A stretch of DNA of 64,000 nucleotides from Phycisphaerae bacterium. Its GTDB lineage: Bacteria > Planctomycetota > Phycisphaerae > Tepidisphaerales > Tepidisphaeraceae. Where the stretch lies: contig JAICIO010000011.1 in the NCBI GenBank assembly GCA_025924315.1, positions 1 to 64,000 of the forward strand, given 5' to 3'. Position 1 is the first letter of the stretch. The number at the start of each line of letters is the position of its first letter. Below the pieces are notes generated by a model. That model worked only from the letters and a program-made list of their open reading frames with translations. It made no database searches and was not told where the DNA came from. Shown piece after piece: positions 35,330-43,915 of this stretch. The translations under genes were made by a program, and so were the position numbers.

Positions 35330-36650
35330 CGTGGGTCTCCCTTTCGGTCGGCAGCACAAACGTGAAACAGGCGCCACGAATGGTTTCCGGTTCTGCCCAC
35401 AACCTTCCACCGTGCGTCTCGACGATCGTCTTGGAGATCGCCAATCCCATCCCTAATCCCTGTAGCTTGGATGTGTAAAACGGCTCGAAGACGCGGCGCA
35501 CATCTTGCGCCGACAACCCAGTCCCATTATCTCGAACACTGAGTCGAACATGCTTTCGCTCGGAATCAAACGACGTATCGATCCGCACCCAGCCTTTTTC
35601 CTCGCGGCCGGCTGGAATCGCATCGATTCCGTTCACGATGAGGTTCACCAGCACCTGCTGCAGTTGCACCGCGTCGCACATGAGCTTCGGAATGCCGGAG
35701 CCGAGCACCGGCAGCACCTCGATGCGGCGAAGCGTGGCGTATCGCTCGACGAGCGGAAGCGATTCCGTCACCAGCTCGTTGATGTCGTGCAGGGTGAAGG
35801 CAACGGAATGCCGGCGAAGCATCGCGTTGGTGCGTCCGATGATCTCGCTCGAACGCTTCCCGTCGCGAATGATGTCCTTGATGGCGGCGACGGCTTGCTC
35901 GAGATCCACTGGCGGGCCGGAGAGGAATCCGAGCGCCGCCTGTGCGTTGCTGACGATCGCGCACAGCGGCTGGTTCACTTCGTGCGCGATCGAGCTGGCG
36001 AGCTGGCCCATCGTCGAGACGCGCGCGAGATGTTCGAGCTGTACTTCGGTGCGCTTGAGCTGCTCGTCCTTTCGTTTGCGCGCGACGGCATTGGCGAAGA
36101 TCTCGCCGGCTTGTTTGAGATAGGGGATCAGATCGTCGGGCCACTGCCGTTCGACGTTCGAGCAGACGCCGAGCACACAGACGGGAATTCCACCAACGGA
36201 AAAAGGCAGTGTGATGATGGCGCGAATCCCGCTGTTGCGCGTGAGCTCGCGCTCTTGCTTCGCGTCGTTGGGGAGATCGGTCCGCGGATTCAGACAGACG
36301 GTGCGACCTTCGCGCAGCACCTTCGCGAGCCACGGCATCTCCTGATCGAGCAGCGCCTGCGGCATCGGACGGAACCCGCGCGCGGCGTAAGAATGCGTGA
36401 TGTGCAAGCGATCCTGCTCATCGACCACCGCGAGCGAGGAGCGCTGCACGCCGAGCGTTTCGACGAGCTGTCGCAGACCATCGATGATGCGCTGGTCAAA
36501 TTGATCGGAAGGCGCGGTGATGAACATCGACGACAGCGTCGCGAGCATGTCGCGATAGCGTCGCGCGTCGCGTGCGGTGAGACGGTGCTTGGGCTGCGTA
36601 GAAAGGATTGCGCGCCGCACCACCTTGCGTGGTTTGGTCAGTTTGTTCAT
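35286..36650 (-). CDS. GAF-domain sensor histidine kinase (FixL-like transmitter)
   Basis: A 454-residue soluble kinase without membrane segments. It has a GAF domain at about 35-195, a coiled linker, a HisKA domain with phospho-acceptor His223 in LASSIAHEVNQPLCAIVSNA (FixL-type), and HATPase_c with N box NLIVNGIDAI, DNGTGL and GMGLAI. Soluble GAF kinases often sense gases, redox state or small ligands (DosS and DosT are GAF kinases), but the ligand is not visible here. It is encoded just before and overlapping its FixJ-like partner. The 268-base upstream gap is AT-rich and holds no DosR-like box. Confidence 0.93.
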   Translation of the reverse strand: MNKLTKPRKVVRRAILSTQPKHRLTARDARRYRDMLATLSSMFITAPSDQFDQRIIDGLRQLVETLGVQRSSLAVVDEQDRLHITHSYAARGFRPMPQALLDQEMPWLAKVLREGRTVCLNPRTDLPNDAKQERELTRNSGIRAIITLPFSVGGIPVCVLGVCSNVERQWPDDLIPYLKQAGEIFANAVARKRKDEQLKRTEVQLEHLARVSTMGQLASSIAHEVNQPLCAIVSNAQAALGFLSGPPVDLEQAVAAIKDIIRDGKRSSEIIGRTNAMLRRHSVAFTLHDINELVTESLPLVERYATLRRIEVLPVLGSGIPKLMCDAVQLQQVLVNLIVNGIDAIPAGREEKGWVRIDTSFDSERKHVRLSVRDNGTGLSAQDVRRVFEPFYTSKLQGLGMGLAISKTIVETHGGRLWAEPETIRGACFTFVLPTERETHDVNYTSAGNGGGRR

Positions 36651-36918
36651 GCCCGACGCCCTGACTTGTTTCTCACCCGCCCGAACTGTCCATTGTGGCG
36701 CGCAAGAGCATGCGCAATCAAGAAAATTGCAAACTCGTAACTATTCTTATTCTTCAATTTAAGACTTCATCCGATGGAATGCGGCAAAATCCTGAGCTAT
36801 GCAATGATCGAAATGTATAACCTCGTGATGACACAGCACCGCTGCGTCTGTATGCAAAGCCCCTCCGAACAAAGTGGTAAATCAATTGTAGTATATACAA
36901 TCACATGAAGCTGGCGGT

Positions 36919-38124
36919 TCACTGAGTTGGGGCTTCCGTCAGCCACGAGTTGGGATCGGCGCCCATCTTTTCGCCGAGATCGGCAAGCTTGTTCATCGTC
37001 TCTTTAATAAAGGTGCCGGTCTTCGGTGGACGCCAATCGTCGGGAACCGCGACATAACGAATCTCGATGTCTGCATGCCGCTTCAATCGCGCGACTTCAC
37101 ATTGAAGGAAAAGCTGCCGCATTGAATTGAGCGAGCTCGATCGCGCGGACACTTCGACCGAGCGCATGATGATGTCGTACCACCGCGGCTTCACAACCAT
37201 CGGCGGGGGACGAAGCTGGTTGTTGAAGATGATCCAGTAGCGCATCTTTGGTATCGGCGTGTCGGGATAAAGCTTCTGCCAGACGGCTGGGATGCGACGC
37301 TCTTCGGGAACGCGTCCGCCGAAGAGAACGTTGGCGGTGACAGCGCCGTCGACGAACATCGCACCATCAATCTCGCGATAGGGAAAGGCGCCGGGGATTC
37401 CCGACGACGCGAGAAGAATGTTGTGGAAGCGGTCGTAGTCGCTCGTCTCCACCGCGCGGCGCGCTTCGGGAACGAGATAAAAGACACACGGGCTGCCATC
37501 GTCGAGGTTGCTCGTGTTGACGAAGAGCAATCGGCCATCTTCGTCCGGTGTCTGCGCGATGCGCTTGATGAGGTCCGGCGTGACGTTCTCGCGCAGCTCG
37601 CGCTCGAGTCCAGGCACCTCCGCGAAGGAAAGATTCGAGGGAAGGAAGTAAAGCGGCCAGCGCTCCTTCACCCAGTCCTTTCTCGGATTGCGATAGAGCT
37701 GAACCACGCGCTCGTCCGCCTCTGCATCTCCAAGAAATGCGAATGGCGCGATCAGCGCGCCGGTGCTCACGCCGGTCACCACATCGAACTGCGGGCGCGC
37801 CAGCGGATTGCTTTTGGGAATGGTGCTCCAACCCTTAAGGAACCCCGCGCCGAACGAGCCGATGTCGCCACCGCCGGTGACGATGAGATAATCAATGACG
37901 GGTGGTTCGGAAGCGCGGCCCGCCTTGTAGTCATCCAGATGTGCCTTGATGCGGCGGCACAGTGCCGAATAGCGGTCTTTCGTCAGCGCCGCGTAAACAT
38001 CCTGATACTCCGCGCGGCGCTCCAGAAGTTCCGCTTCCGTTTTAGTCTTGCGTGTCGTTCCGCATCCCGCGAGTGCGACCACGAAAAGCAAGATAAGCGT
38101 TTCACAGAAGTGGCGATTGTGCAT
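36919..38124 (-). CDS. Patatin-like phospholipase, lipoprotein
   Basis: A 401-residue lipid-anchored hydrolase. Signal and lipobox (VVALAGC) are followed by a patatin fold with oxyanion loop GGGDIGSFGAG (about 85-95), nucleophile Ser in GVSTGAL (about 119) and the catalytic Asp in VDGAV (about 255). Such enzymes cleave acyl esters of phospholipids. Its location, in the outer envelope facing the periplasm, is inferred from the lipobox. It is divergent from the DUF3300 gene across 86 bases, which contain a box oriented toward DUF3300. Confidence 0.88.
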   Translation of the reverse strand: MHNRHFCETLILLFVVALAGCGTTRKTKTEAELLERRAEYQDVYAALTKDRYSALCRRIKAHLDDYKAGRASEPPVIDYLIVTGGGDIGSFGAGFLKGWSTIPKSNPLARPQFDVVTGVSTGALIAPFAFLGDAEADERVVQLYRNPRKDWVKERWPLYFLPSNLSFAEVPGLERELRENVTPDLIKRIAQTPDEDGRLLFVNTSNLDDGSPCVFYLVPEARRAVETSDYDRFHNILLASSGIPGAFPYREIDGAMFVDGAVTANVLFGGRVPEERRIPAVWQKLYPDTPIPKMRYWIIFNNQLRPPPMVVKPRWYDIIMRSVEVSARSSSLNSMRQLFLQCEVARLKRHADIEIRYVAVPDDWRPPKTGTFIKETMNKLADLGEKMGADPNSWLTEAPTQ

Positions 38125-38163
38125 GCCCGGGAGCTTATCGTGACGTGCTCTCGCTCCGTGTTA

Positions 38164-38174
38164 GACCAAAGTCC
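38164..38174 (+). promoter_or_regulatory. DosR-like box before DUF3300 gene
   Basis: The plus strand reads TTAGACCAAAGTCCGATG, ending 36 bases before the DUF3300 ATG, in the standard orientation. It also lies 39 bases upstream of the divergent patatin-like gene, in the opposite orientation. Confidence 0.55.
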
Positions 38175-38210
38175 GATGCTCTCAGCGGTTGCGGATGACA
38201 CCATCCGGCC

Positions 38211-39707
38211 ATGCTTCGCTCTCGACTGATCCTCATTGCATTGGTGGCCCCGGCGCTGTGGACGGCGAACGTGACGGCGCAGCAACCGAAGTACACCTAC
38301 AACGGTCAGCCGCAAACCAGCGCCACGGCGCCCGCGACGACCAATGCGTCTGACAAGAAGCTCACGGAAGCGGAGATCAGCGCTATCGTCGCCCCGATCG
38401 CTCTTTATCCCGATCCGCTCATCTCGCAGATTTTCATGGCCTCGACGTACCCGCTCGAGGTCGTGCAGGCGGACCGGTGGGTCAAGGCGAACAAAGGACT
38501 GAAGGACAAGGCCCTGACCGATGCGCTGGAGAAGCAGGAGTGGGACGCGAGCGTAAAGTCGCTGGTGAACTTCCCCGACGTGCTGTCGGCGATGAACGAC
38601 AAGCTCGATCTGACGATCAAGCTCGGCGACGCGTTCATCGCGCAACAGGCGGATGTGATGACCGCCGTGCAGAAGCTGCGGGCCAAGGCGCAGGCGCAGG
38701 GGAATCTCAAGTCGAACGAGCAGCAGAAGGTGACGGTGGAAGCGGCGCCGGCGCCGACGACGACCGTCACCAACGCGCAGCAAACGGTGGTGGTCGAGCA
38801 ACCGCCAGCGCAGACGCAGGTCATCAAGATCGAGCCGACCAATCCGCAGACGATCTACGTGCCGAGCTACAGTCCACAGGTCGTGTACGGTGGTTGGCCG
38901 TACCCGGCATATCCGCCGTACTACTACTATCCGCCGGCGCCGTCGTACGGATCGAACCTCGTGTCGTTCGGGCTCGGCGTGGCGGCGGGCGCGGCGTGGG
39001 GCTATGCCTGGGGGACCTGCAACTGGGGCGGCAACGACGTTGATATCGACGTCGATCGCAACACGAACATCAATAACAACATCGATCGCTCGAAGTATCG
39101 CGAGAACAATCGGCAAACCAACCGCCAAACGAATCGAGGAGCCGGCGCCGGCAATGGCAGCAGAAGCAGCTTCCAGCACAATCCGGCGCACCGTGGAGGC
39201 GTTCCGTATCGCGATTCGGCCAGCGCGCAGCGCTTTGGTGGCGCGAATACACAAGCGGCTGCCGCGCGCGACAGCTACCGCGGCCGCGCCGACGCCGGAC
39301 GAAGCGAGCTTTCGCGCGGCGGAAGCGCCGGAACCTACGGCGGCGGCGCGAACCGCACCGCAGGCGCCGGGGCGAACCGAACGGCCGGCGGGGGACTCAA
39401 CAGCGTCGGCGGCGCCAGTGGAAGCCGGTCGGGCAGCTATGCGGGCGGGGCCAGCGGGGCGCGAACGAGCGGATCTTCCAGCTTCGGCTCCGGCGGCGGA
39501 ACGCGCAGCGGATCATTCGACGGCGTGAGCAGTGGCGGAAGCGGCGCCCGCGCCAGCAGTTCTCGAGGCCAAGCCAGCCGATCAAGCTCGAACTACTCGC
39601 GCTCCGCGCCAGCACGCAGCGCGCCCTCGCGCAGCGCGCCCTCACGCTCCAGTGGCGGAGGTTCCCGCGGCGGTGGCGGAGGCGGACGAGGTGGCGGGCG
39701 TCGATGA
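38211..39707 (+). CDS. DUF3300 secreted protein
   Basis: A 498-residue exported protein. After a signal peptide (LVAPALWTANVTA) comes the DUF3300 domain (about 45-280): EISAIVAPIALYPDPLISQI, ASTYPLEVVQADRW, and NPQTIYVPSYSPQVVYGG. The C-terminal 190 residues are low complexity, rich in Gly, Ser, Arg and Asn (SRSGSYAGGASGARTSGSSS), ending in a glycine/arginine tail. The family is of unknown function and commonly lies next to DUF2950, as here (22 bases to the next start). A DosR-like box lies 36 bases upstream. Confidence 0.9.
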   Translation: MLRSRLILIALVAPALWTANVTAQQPKYTYNGQPQTSATAPATTNASDKKLTEAEISAIVAPIALYPDPLISQIFMASTYPLEVVQADRWVKANKGLKDKALTDALEKQEWDASVKSLVNFPDVLSAMNDKLDLTIKLGDAFIAQQADVMTAVQKLRAKAQAQGNLKSNEQQKVTVEAAPAPTTTVTNAQQTVVVEQPPAQTQVIKIEPTNPQTIYVPSYSPQVVYGGWPYPAYPPYYYYPPAPSYGSNLVSFGLGVAAGAAWGYAWGTCNWGGNDVDIDVDRNTNINNNIDRSKYRENNRQTNRQTNRGAGAGNGSRSSFQHNPAHRGGVPYRDSASAQRFGGANTQAAAARDSYRGRADAGRSELSRGGSAGTYGGGANRTAGAGANRTAGGGLNSVGGASGSRSGSYAGGASGARTSGSSSFGSGGGTRSGSFDGVSSGGSGARASSSRGQASRSSSNYSRSAPARSAPSRSAPSRSSGGGSRGGGGGGRGGGRR

Positions 39708-39729
39708 GCGGTTTCTTTGAGTGTGCCTT

Positions 39730-40755
39730 ATGAATACGAATCAACGAATCCGATTCGCGACGTACCTCTTCGCGGGCGCGACCGTCGCGATCACCATCAT
39801 CTTTGGGTGCACGCATCAGAGCAACAACGGCTCGCAACCGTCCCAGGAGCAGTTGTTTAATTCTCCAGACGACGCGGTATCGCAGATCCTTACCGCTGTG
39901 CGGGCACATGATCGAGCGACGGTTCAGAAAATCCTCGGTCCCGATGGCGATCAGGTGCTCTCGTCCGGCGATGAAGTGCTCGACCAGATCAATCGCGAAA
40001 AGTTCCTCGCGGCCTACGACCAGAAGCATTCGCTTTCGCAAAATGCGGATGGGAGCTACACGCTCGTCGTCGGCGACACCGATTGGCCGATGCCGATCCC
40101 GATCGTGAAGGACGACGCAAGCGGAAAGTGGTACTTCGACACGATCGCGGGGAAGGATGAGATCCTCAACCGCCGGATCGGACGGAACGAGCTCGACGTT
40201 ATCCAGGTGTGTCATGCGATCGTCGACGCTCAACGTGAATACGCCGAGCGCGACCCGCAGGGATTAGGGTTGCCTGTTTACGCCGATCGCATCATCAGCG
40301 ATCCCGGACAGCGCAACGGCTTGTACTGGGAAACGAAAGACGGCGAGGAGGAAAGCCCGCTCGGTCCGCTCGTCGCGGGCGCGGTCCAGCAGGGCTACGG
40401 CTCGCGCAAATCCGCAGACGAGCCGCCCAAACCGTATCACGGTTACTACTACCGCCTCCTGAAAGAGCAGGGTCCCAGCGCGCCCGACGGCGCTCGGAAT
40501 TACGTCGTGAACGGAAAACTCCTCGCCGGATTCGCGGTGGTCGCTTACCCGGCGCAGTACGGCAACTCCGGCATCATGACTTTCATCGTCAACCAGGATG
40601 ACGTGGTCTACCAGCGTGACTTCGGCGACGACACCGAGGCGACCGCGTCAAAGATGACCGCATTCGATCCCGAGCCGCAGTGGAAGCGTGTCGAAGAGTC
40701 AACGATTGCGCCATCAGACCAAAGTCCAATGACGGCTCCCACCGCATCGCGATAA
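39730..40755 (+). CDS. DUF2950 lipoprotein-like protein
   Basis: A 341-residue protein with an N-terminal membrane/signal segment (FATYLFAGATVAITIIFGC, possible lipobox Cys). The DUF2950 domain follows: FNSPDDAVSQILTAVRAHD, GKWYFDTIAGKDEILNRRIG, and YHGYYYRLLKEQGPSAPDGA. A GTG nine bases upstream would add three residues; ATG 39730 is taken. It pairs with the preceding DUF3300 gene, an association seen in many Gram-negative genomes. The last codons contain the box that faces the next gene. Confidence 0.9.
   Translation: MNTNQRIRFATYLFAGATVAITIIFGCTHQSNNGSQPSQEQLFNSPDDAVSQILTAVRAHDRATVQKILGPDGDQVLSSGDEVLDQINREKFLAAYDQKHSLSQNADGSYTLVVGDTDWPMPIPIVKDDASGKWYFDTIAGKDEILNRRIGRNELDVIQVCHAIVDAQREYAERDPQGLGLPVYADRIISDPGQRNGLYWETKDGEEESPLGPLVAGAVQQGYGSRKSADEPPKPYHGYYYRLLKEQGPSAPDGARNYVVNGKLLAGFAVVAYPAQYGNSGIMTFIVNQDDVVYQRDFGDDTEATASKMTAFDPEPQWKRVEESTIAPSDQSPMTAPTASR
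40717..40727 (+). promoter_or_regulatory. DosR-like box before glycine-zipper lipoprotein gene
   Basis: The plus strand reads TCAGACCAAAGTCCAATG, inside the 3' end of the DUF2950 gene and 51 bases before the next ATG (40779), in the standard orientation. Confidence 0.5.
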
Positions 40756-40778
40756 ACAAAAGCGACGACATCATCGCC

Positions 40779-41540
40779 ATGACAATCATCAACTTGATTC
40801 GAAAGATTGCCCCCCGTCGAATGCTGATTGCGTTCAGTAGCATTGCATTAATCGCACCCGGCTGCAACAACGCCGGGCAGGGCGCCATGAGCGGCGCGGG
40901 TATTGGCGCGCTGTCGGGTTTGGCGATTGGTTCGATGACCGGCGGCGCCGGCACGGGCGCGGCGATCGGCGCGATCGCCGGAGGCGTCGGCGGGGCGGTC
41001 ATCGGCGATCAAAACCGTCGCAAGGATGAAGCTGCCGCCAAGAACATGACGCCGGCGACAAAACCCACCGCCAACCCGCAGTATTCGACGGGTTACGCTC
41101 TGGGCAATCTCGTCGGCACATGGAACGTTCGCGAAATGCTCGCCAGCAACGGGAAGACAACCGCCGAAGGCACCGCCAACATCACCGCGGAGAAGAACTA
41201 CTTCATCCGCATGGAACTGCGGTTTCCCGACCCGAAAACAGGGCAGGTGGCTGAGGGCACCAGCGTGATCAGCCAGACCGGCGGACGCGGGCTCGAGATG
41301 ACCAACTCCTTCTCGACGATGCCGCAGGTCCGGCACTTCAAAGGCGAGATGGATCCGACCGGAACGGTCCTCAGCTTCACTGAAGCTCAGCCGTCGTCGT
41401 CGGCGGCCGTACGAAAAATCATCCTGCGCGTTCCGGGTCGAACCGGATTCTCCGCCGACGTGTGGGAAGGATCGACGCGCATCGAGAGCTATTCATTTAC
41501 GCCCGCGAGCGCCGCCGCGTCAGCTGCCCCCGCTCATTGA
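40779..41540 (+). CDS. Glycine-zipper lipoprotein
   Basis: A 253-residue lipoprotein. Lipobox IALIAPGC is followed by a glycine-zipper region (GAGIGALSGLAIGSMTGGAG, about 35-75) like those of SlyB/YMGG-type outer-membrane proteins. A beta-rich domain then follows (LVGTWNVREMLASNGKTTAE; LRFPDPKTGQVAEGTS). ATG 40779 is chosen since it places the signal peptide at the start; the frame remains open to 40680 within DUF2950. The role is unknown, presumably envelope integrity. Confidence 0.75.
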   Translation: MTIINLIRKIAPRRMLIAFSSIALIAPGCNNAGQGAMSGAGIGALSGLAIGSMTGGAGTGAAIGAIAGGVGGAVIGDQNRRKDEAAAKNMTPATKPTANPQYSTGYALGNLVGTWNVREMLASNGKTTAEGTANITAEKNYFIRMELRFPDPKTGQVAEGTSVISQTGGRGLEMTNSFSTMPQVRHFKGEMDPTGTVLSFTEAQPSSSAAVRKIILRVPGRTGFSADVWEGSTRIESYSFTPASAAASAAPAH

Positions 41541-41566
41541 ATATGAAACAGAGGAAAGGAAGATTC

Positions 41567-41998
41567 ATGCTTCGCTCAACTCATCGCCGGCCTCTCGTTC
41601 CGCTCATCGCACTCACGGTGCTTGTGCTGACGGTTCTCGATCTCGGCTGCGCGTCGTCCGAGGTGGTGTCGTCGAAGGGCCCGCGCCCGCCGACGGATCC
41701 GGCCTACGTCGCGATCTATCAGAAGGAGCCGAAGAAATACGAACGTCTCGGCCAAGTGAGCCAGGTCGTTACGCCCGACATGAAGTGGGACGAGAAAGGC
41801 GATTCGACGGCCGGCTTCGAAAAGCTGAAAGCGCTCGCCGCCGAGAAGGGCGCGAACGGCCTTCTCCTGAAGCTTCCCGAGGGGACGTACGCGTACCTCG
41901 TGCTCGCCGGCTACAAGGGGAGTTATTACCAGGTCCCGGTTAAAGCCGGCGAACCGAAAACTGTGATGGGCGAAGCGATCTACGTCATCGAGCAGTAG
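41567..41998 (+). CDS. Small lipoprotein of unknown function
   Basis: A 143-residue lipoprotein: hydrophobic segment PLVPLIALTVLVLTVLDLGC with a lipobox-like LDLGC. The mature domain has YERLGQVSQVVTPDMKWDEK and LKALAAEKGANGLLLKLPEG, a pattern like DUF4156/RcsF-type small lipoproteins. ATG 41567 is preferred over 41543, because AGGAAAGGAAG lies right in front of it. It lies in a run of five envelope protein genes. Confidence 0.7.
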   Translation: MLRSTHRRPLVPLIALTVLVLTVLDLGCASSEVVSSKGPRPPTDPAYVAIYQKEPKKYERLGQVSQVVTPDMKWDEKGDSTAGFEKLKALAAEKGANGLLLKLPEGTYAYLVLAGYKGSYYQVPVKAGEPKTVMGEAIYVIEQ

Positions 41999-42062
41999 TT
42001 GCTCGGTCCCGCCCGTTCGCAGCGAAGGATCGGATCAACATCTCACCCAAGGCGGAGCTCTT

Positions 42063-43562
42063 ATGCTCAACCACTCAAATCATCGAAGCGGCCGCGTTCT
42101 CGCGCTCGTCGCGTTTCTCGTGGCGTCGTTTGTCGCGGGTCGTTCGCTTGCGGATTTCAAGACACTCGGCCAGCGACTCCCCGCGGGATGCAATGTCGTC
42201 GTCGCGGTCAATGTGGCCAAGCTGCTCGACAGCCCTTATGCCAAGCAGCACCAGTGGGCGGAGAACATGGCCGAGAAATGGCAGACGCGCCCACTGATGG
42301 TTCCGCCTGGCGTATCGGAAGTGCTGATGGGCGCGGACCTCGACGAAAAGACGCTCGATCCCAACTGGCAGGTCTGCCTCATGGACATGGCGCAGATGCC
42401 TTCGCTCGACTCGCTCGCCCAGGCGCACCACGGATACATCGATCGCGTGTGGGACAAGAACGCGATCGCGTCGCCACAGAATGTGTACTTCATCCAGTTC
42501 GACGACAAGACGCTCGCCAGCGCCACGCCCGCCAGTCGCCAGACCATCGCCAAGTGGATTCGGCAACCGGTTGCATCGGATGGAAATCTGAAGTCGAGCT
42601 ATCTCAAAACTGTGATCATGGGACTGCGCGAGGATACGGGGGTGACGATGGCGCTCGATCTCGAGGGCGCGATCGCGGTTCCGCGCGCCCGCGCATTCCT
42701 CGATCTCAGCGACGCGCCTGAGCTCAAGGGCAAGGACCTTGACGCCATCGCCCGCATGTTCGGGCAGCTCAATGGGATCGCGCTGAACATCTCGGTGGAC
42801 CAGGACATCACCGCGAAGGCAATGGCCAGTTTCGATTCGGACACCGCGGTGCTCGCTCCGGTGGCCAAGCCTCTCACCATTGAAATCCTGAAGCATTGCG
42901 GCATGCGCCTTCCGGATGTCGACGACTGGAAGTTCTCAGCCTCCGGCAAGACGGTCGCGATGGAAGGAAAGCTGTCGGAAGACAGCCTTCGCATGTTGCT
43001 CAGCCTGGTGCAGTCGCCGATTCCGGCGCCGGTCGGCACGCAGAGCATGGCGAATGGGAATCAAGGCTCCAATGCCGCGCCCCTTGATCCGGGCGTCGCT
43101 TCGCAGCGCTATTACAAATTCATCTGTCAGATCCTCGATAACCTCAGCGCGAAGTCATCTCTTTCGGAAACCTCGACCTGGTTCAAGAACTCGGCGCGAC
43201 GCATCGAACAGGCGCCGATCATGAACGTTGATCCAGACTTGGTAAATTGGGGCGCGACCGTCACGCAGAAGCTGAAAGAAGTCGCTGCGGTCGCTGCGGT
43301 CGGTTACACGACGACCACCGCGCGCAATGCCGGGCTGCAGACATCGGCGGTCGATAACGGCTCCTACTACTACGACGCGAACGGGGAGTTCAAATCGAAA
43401 GTCGGCGCCGAAGCCGAGGCGAATCGCCAGCAGCGTAGGCAAGCGTCCCAGGAGCAGAAAGCTCAGGCGCAGCAGCAAGGCCTGCAGGTTCTGGCCGATA
43501 TCCCCGCGTCCCGCGCCAAAATCCGTGTTGAAATGACCAACAAGTACAAGATGGAGTTTTGA
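42063..43562 (+). CDS. Large exported protein of unknown function
   Basis: A 499-residue protein with a signal peptide (VLALVAFLVASFVAGRSLA). The mature protein begins with DFKTLGQRLPAGCNVVVAVN, a pattern seen in planctomycete proteins that look like DUF3352-type folds. It ends with a glutamine/alanine-rich coiled segment (NRQQRRQASQEQKAQAQQQG, about 450-475) and a short basic tail. CGGAG precedes the ATG. I cannot give it a function. It probably belongs to the same transcript as the following lipoprotein (26-base gap). Confidence 0.75.
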   Translation: MLNHSNHRSGRVLALVAFLVASFVAGRSLADFKTLGQRLPAGCNVVVAVNVAKLLDSPYAKQHQWAENMAEKWQTRPLMVPPGVSEVLMGADLDEKTLDPNWQVCLMDMAQMPSLDSLAQAHHGYIDRVWDKNAIASPQNVYFIQFDDKTLASATPASRQTIAKWIRQPVASDGNLKSSYLKTVIMGLREDTGVTMALDLEGAIAVPRARAFLDLSDAPELKGKDLDAIARMFGQLNGIALNISVDQDITAKAMASFDSDTAVLAPVAKPLTIEILKHCGMRLPDVDDWKFSASGKTVAMEGKLSEDSLRMLLSLVQSPIPAPVGTQSMANGNQGSNAAPLDPGVASQRYYKFICQILDNLSAKSSLSETSTWFKNSARRIEQAPIMNVDPDLVNWGATVTQKLKEVAAVAAVGYTTTTARNAGLQTSAVDNGSYYYDANGEFKSKVGAEAEANRQQRRQASQEQKAQAQQQGLQVLADIPASRAKIRVEMTNKYKMEF

Positions 43563-43588
43563 GAACACCTTCCAGCAGGAGCGAACTC

Positions 43589-43891
43589 ATGAAACGTCGA
43601 AGCGCCGCATTGCTCATCGGCTTCTCGCTGTTCGTGGGCGGATGCGCAACCGAAATCCCCGCGAAGATGCAGGTCACCGATGTGTCGAGCGGTAAGACGT
43701 ACACGACCTATGAGCCATGGGGCAAAGTCGACAAGGGCATCGGATACAAGTTCACCGATATCGACACCGGGAAGCAGATCACGCTGACCAACTACGAGCT
43801 GAAGCAGGTCGAGAGCAAGAAGAGCGTGCCGGGTGACAGTCCCGAAGCGACGGCCTACAAGCAGGCGCAGTCGCGCACCGGCATGGACTAG
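43589..43891 (+). CDS. Small lipoprotein
   Basis: A 100-residue lipoprotein with lipobox FVGGC. The mature part resembles short beta-rich domains (VTDVSSGKTYTTYEPWGKVD, FTDIDTGKQITLTNYELKQV). ATG 43589 is selected by GCAGGAG 8 bases upstream; the frame is open to 43559, overlapping the previous gene. The family is unknown. Confidence 0.7.
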   Translation: MKRRSAALLIGFSLFVGGCATEIPAKMQVTDVSSGKTYTTYEPWGKVDKGIGYKFTDIDTGKQITLTNYELKQVESKKSVPGDSPEATAYKQAQSRTGMD

Positions 43892-43915
43892 CGTCGGGTA
43901 ATCCGTCCAGCCGGA

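Noticed and set aside
37983-39254. A 423-codon minus-strand open frame opposite the DUF3300 gene
   Set aside because: It is Arg-rich, without motifs, and lies opposite a recognised family with a proper signal peptide.
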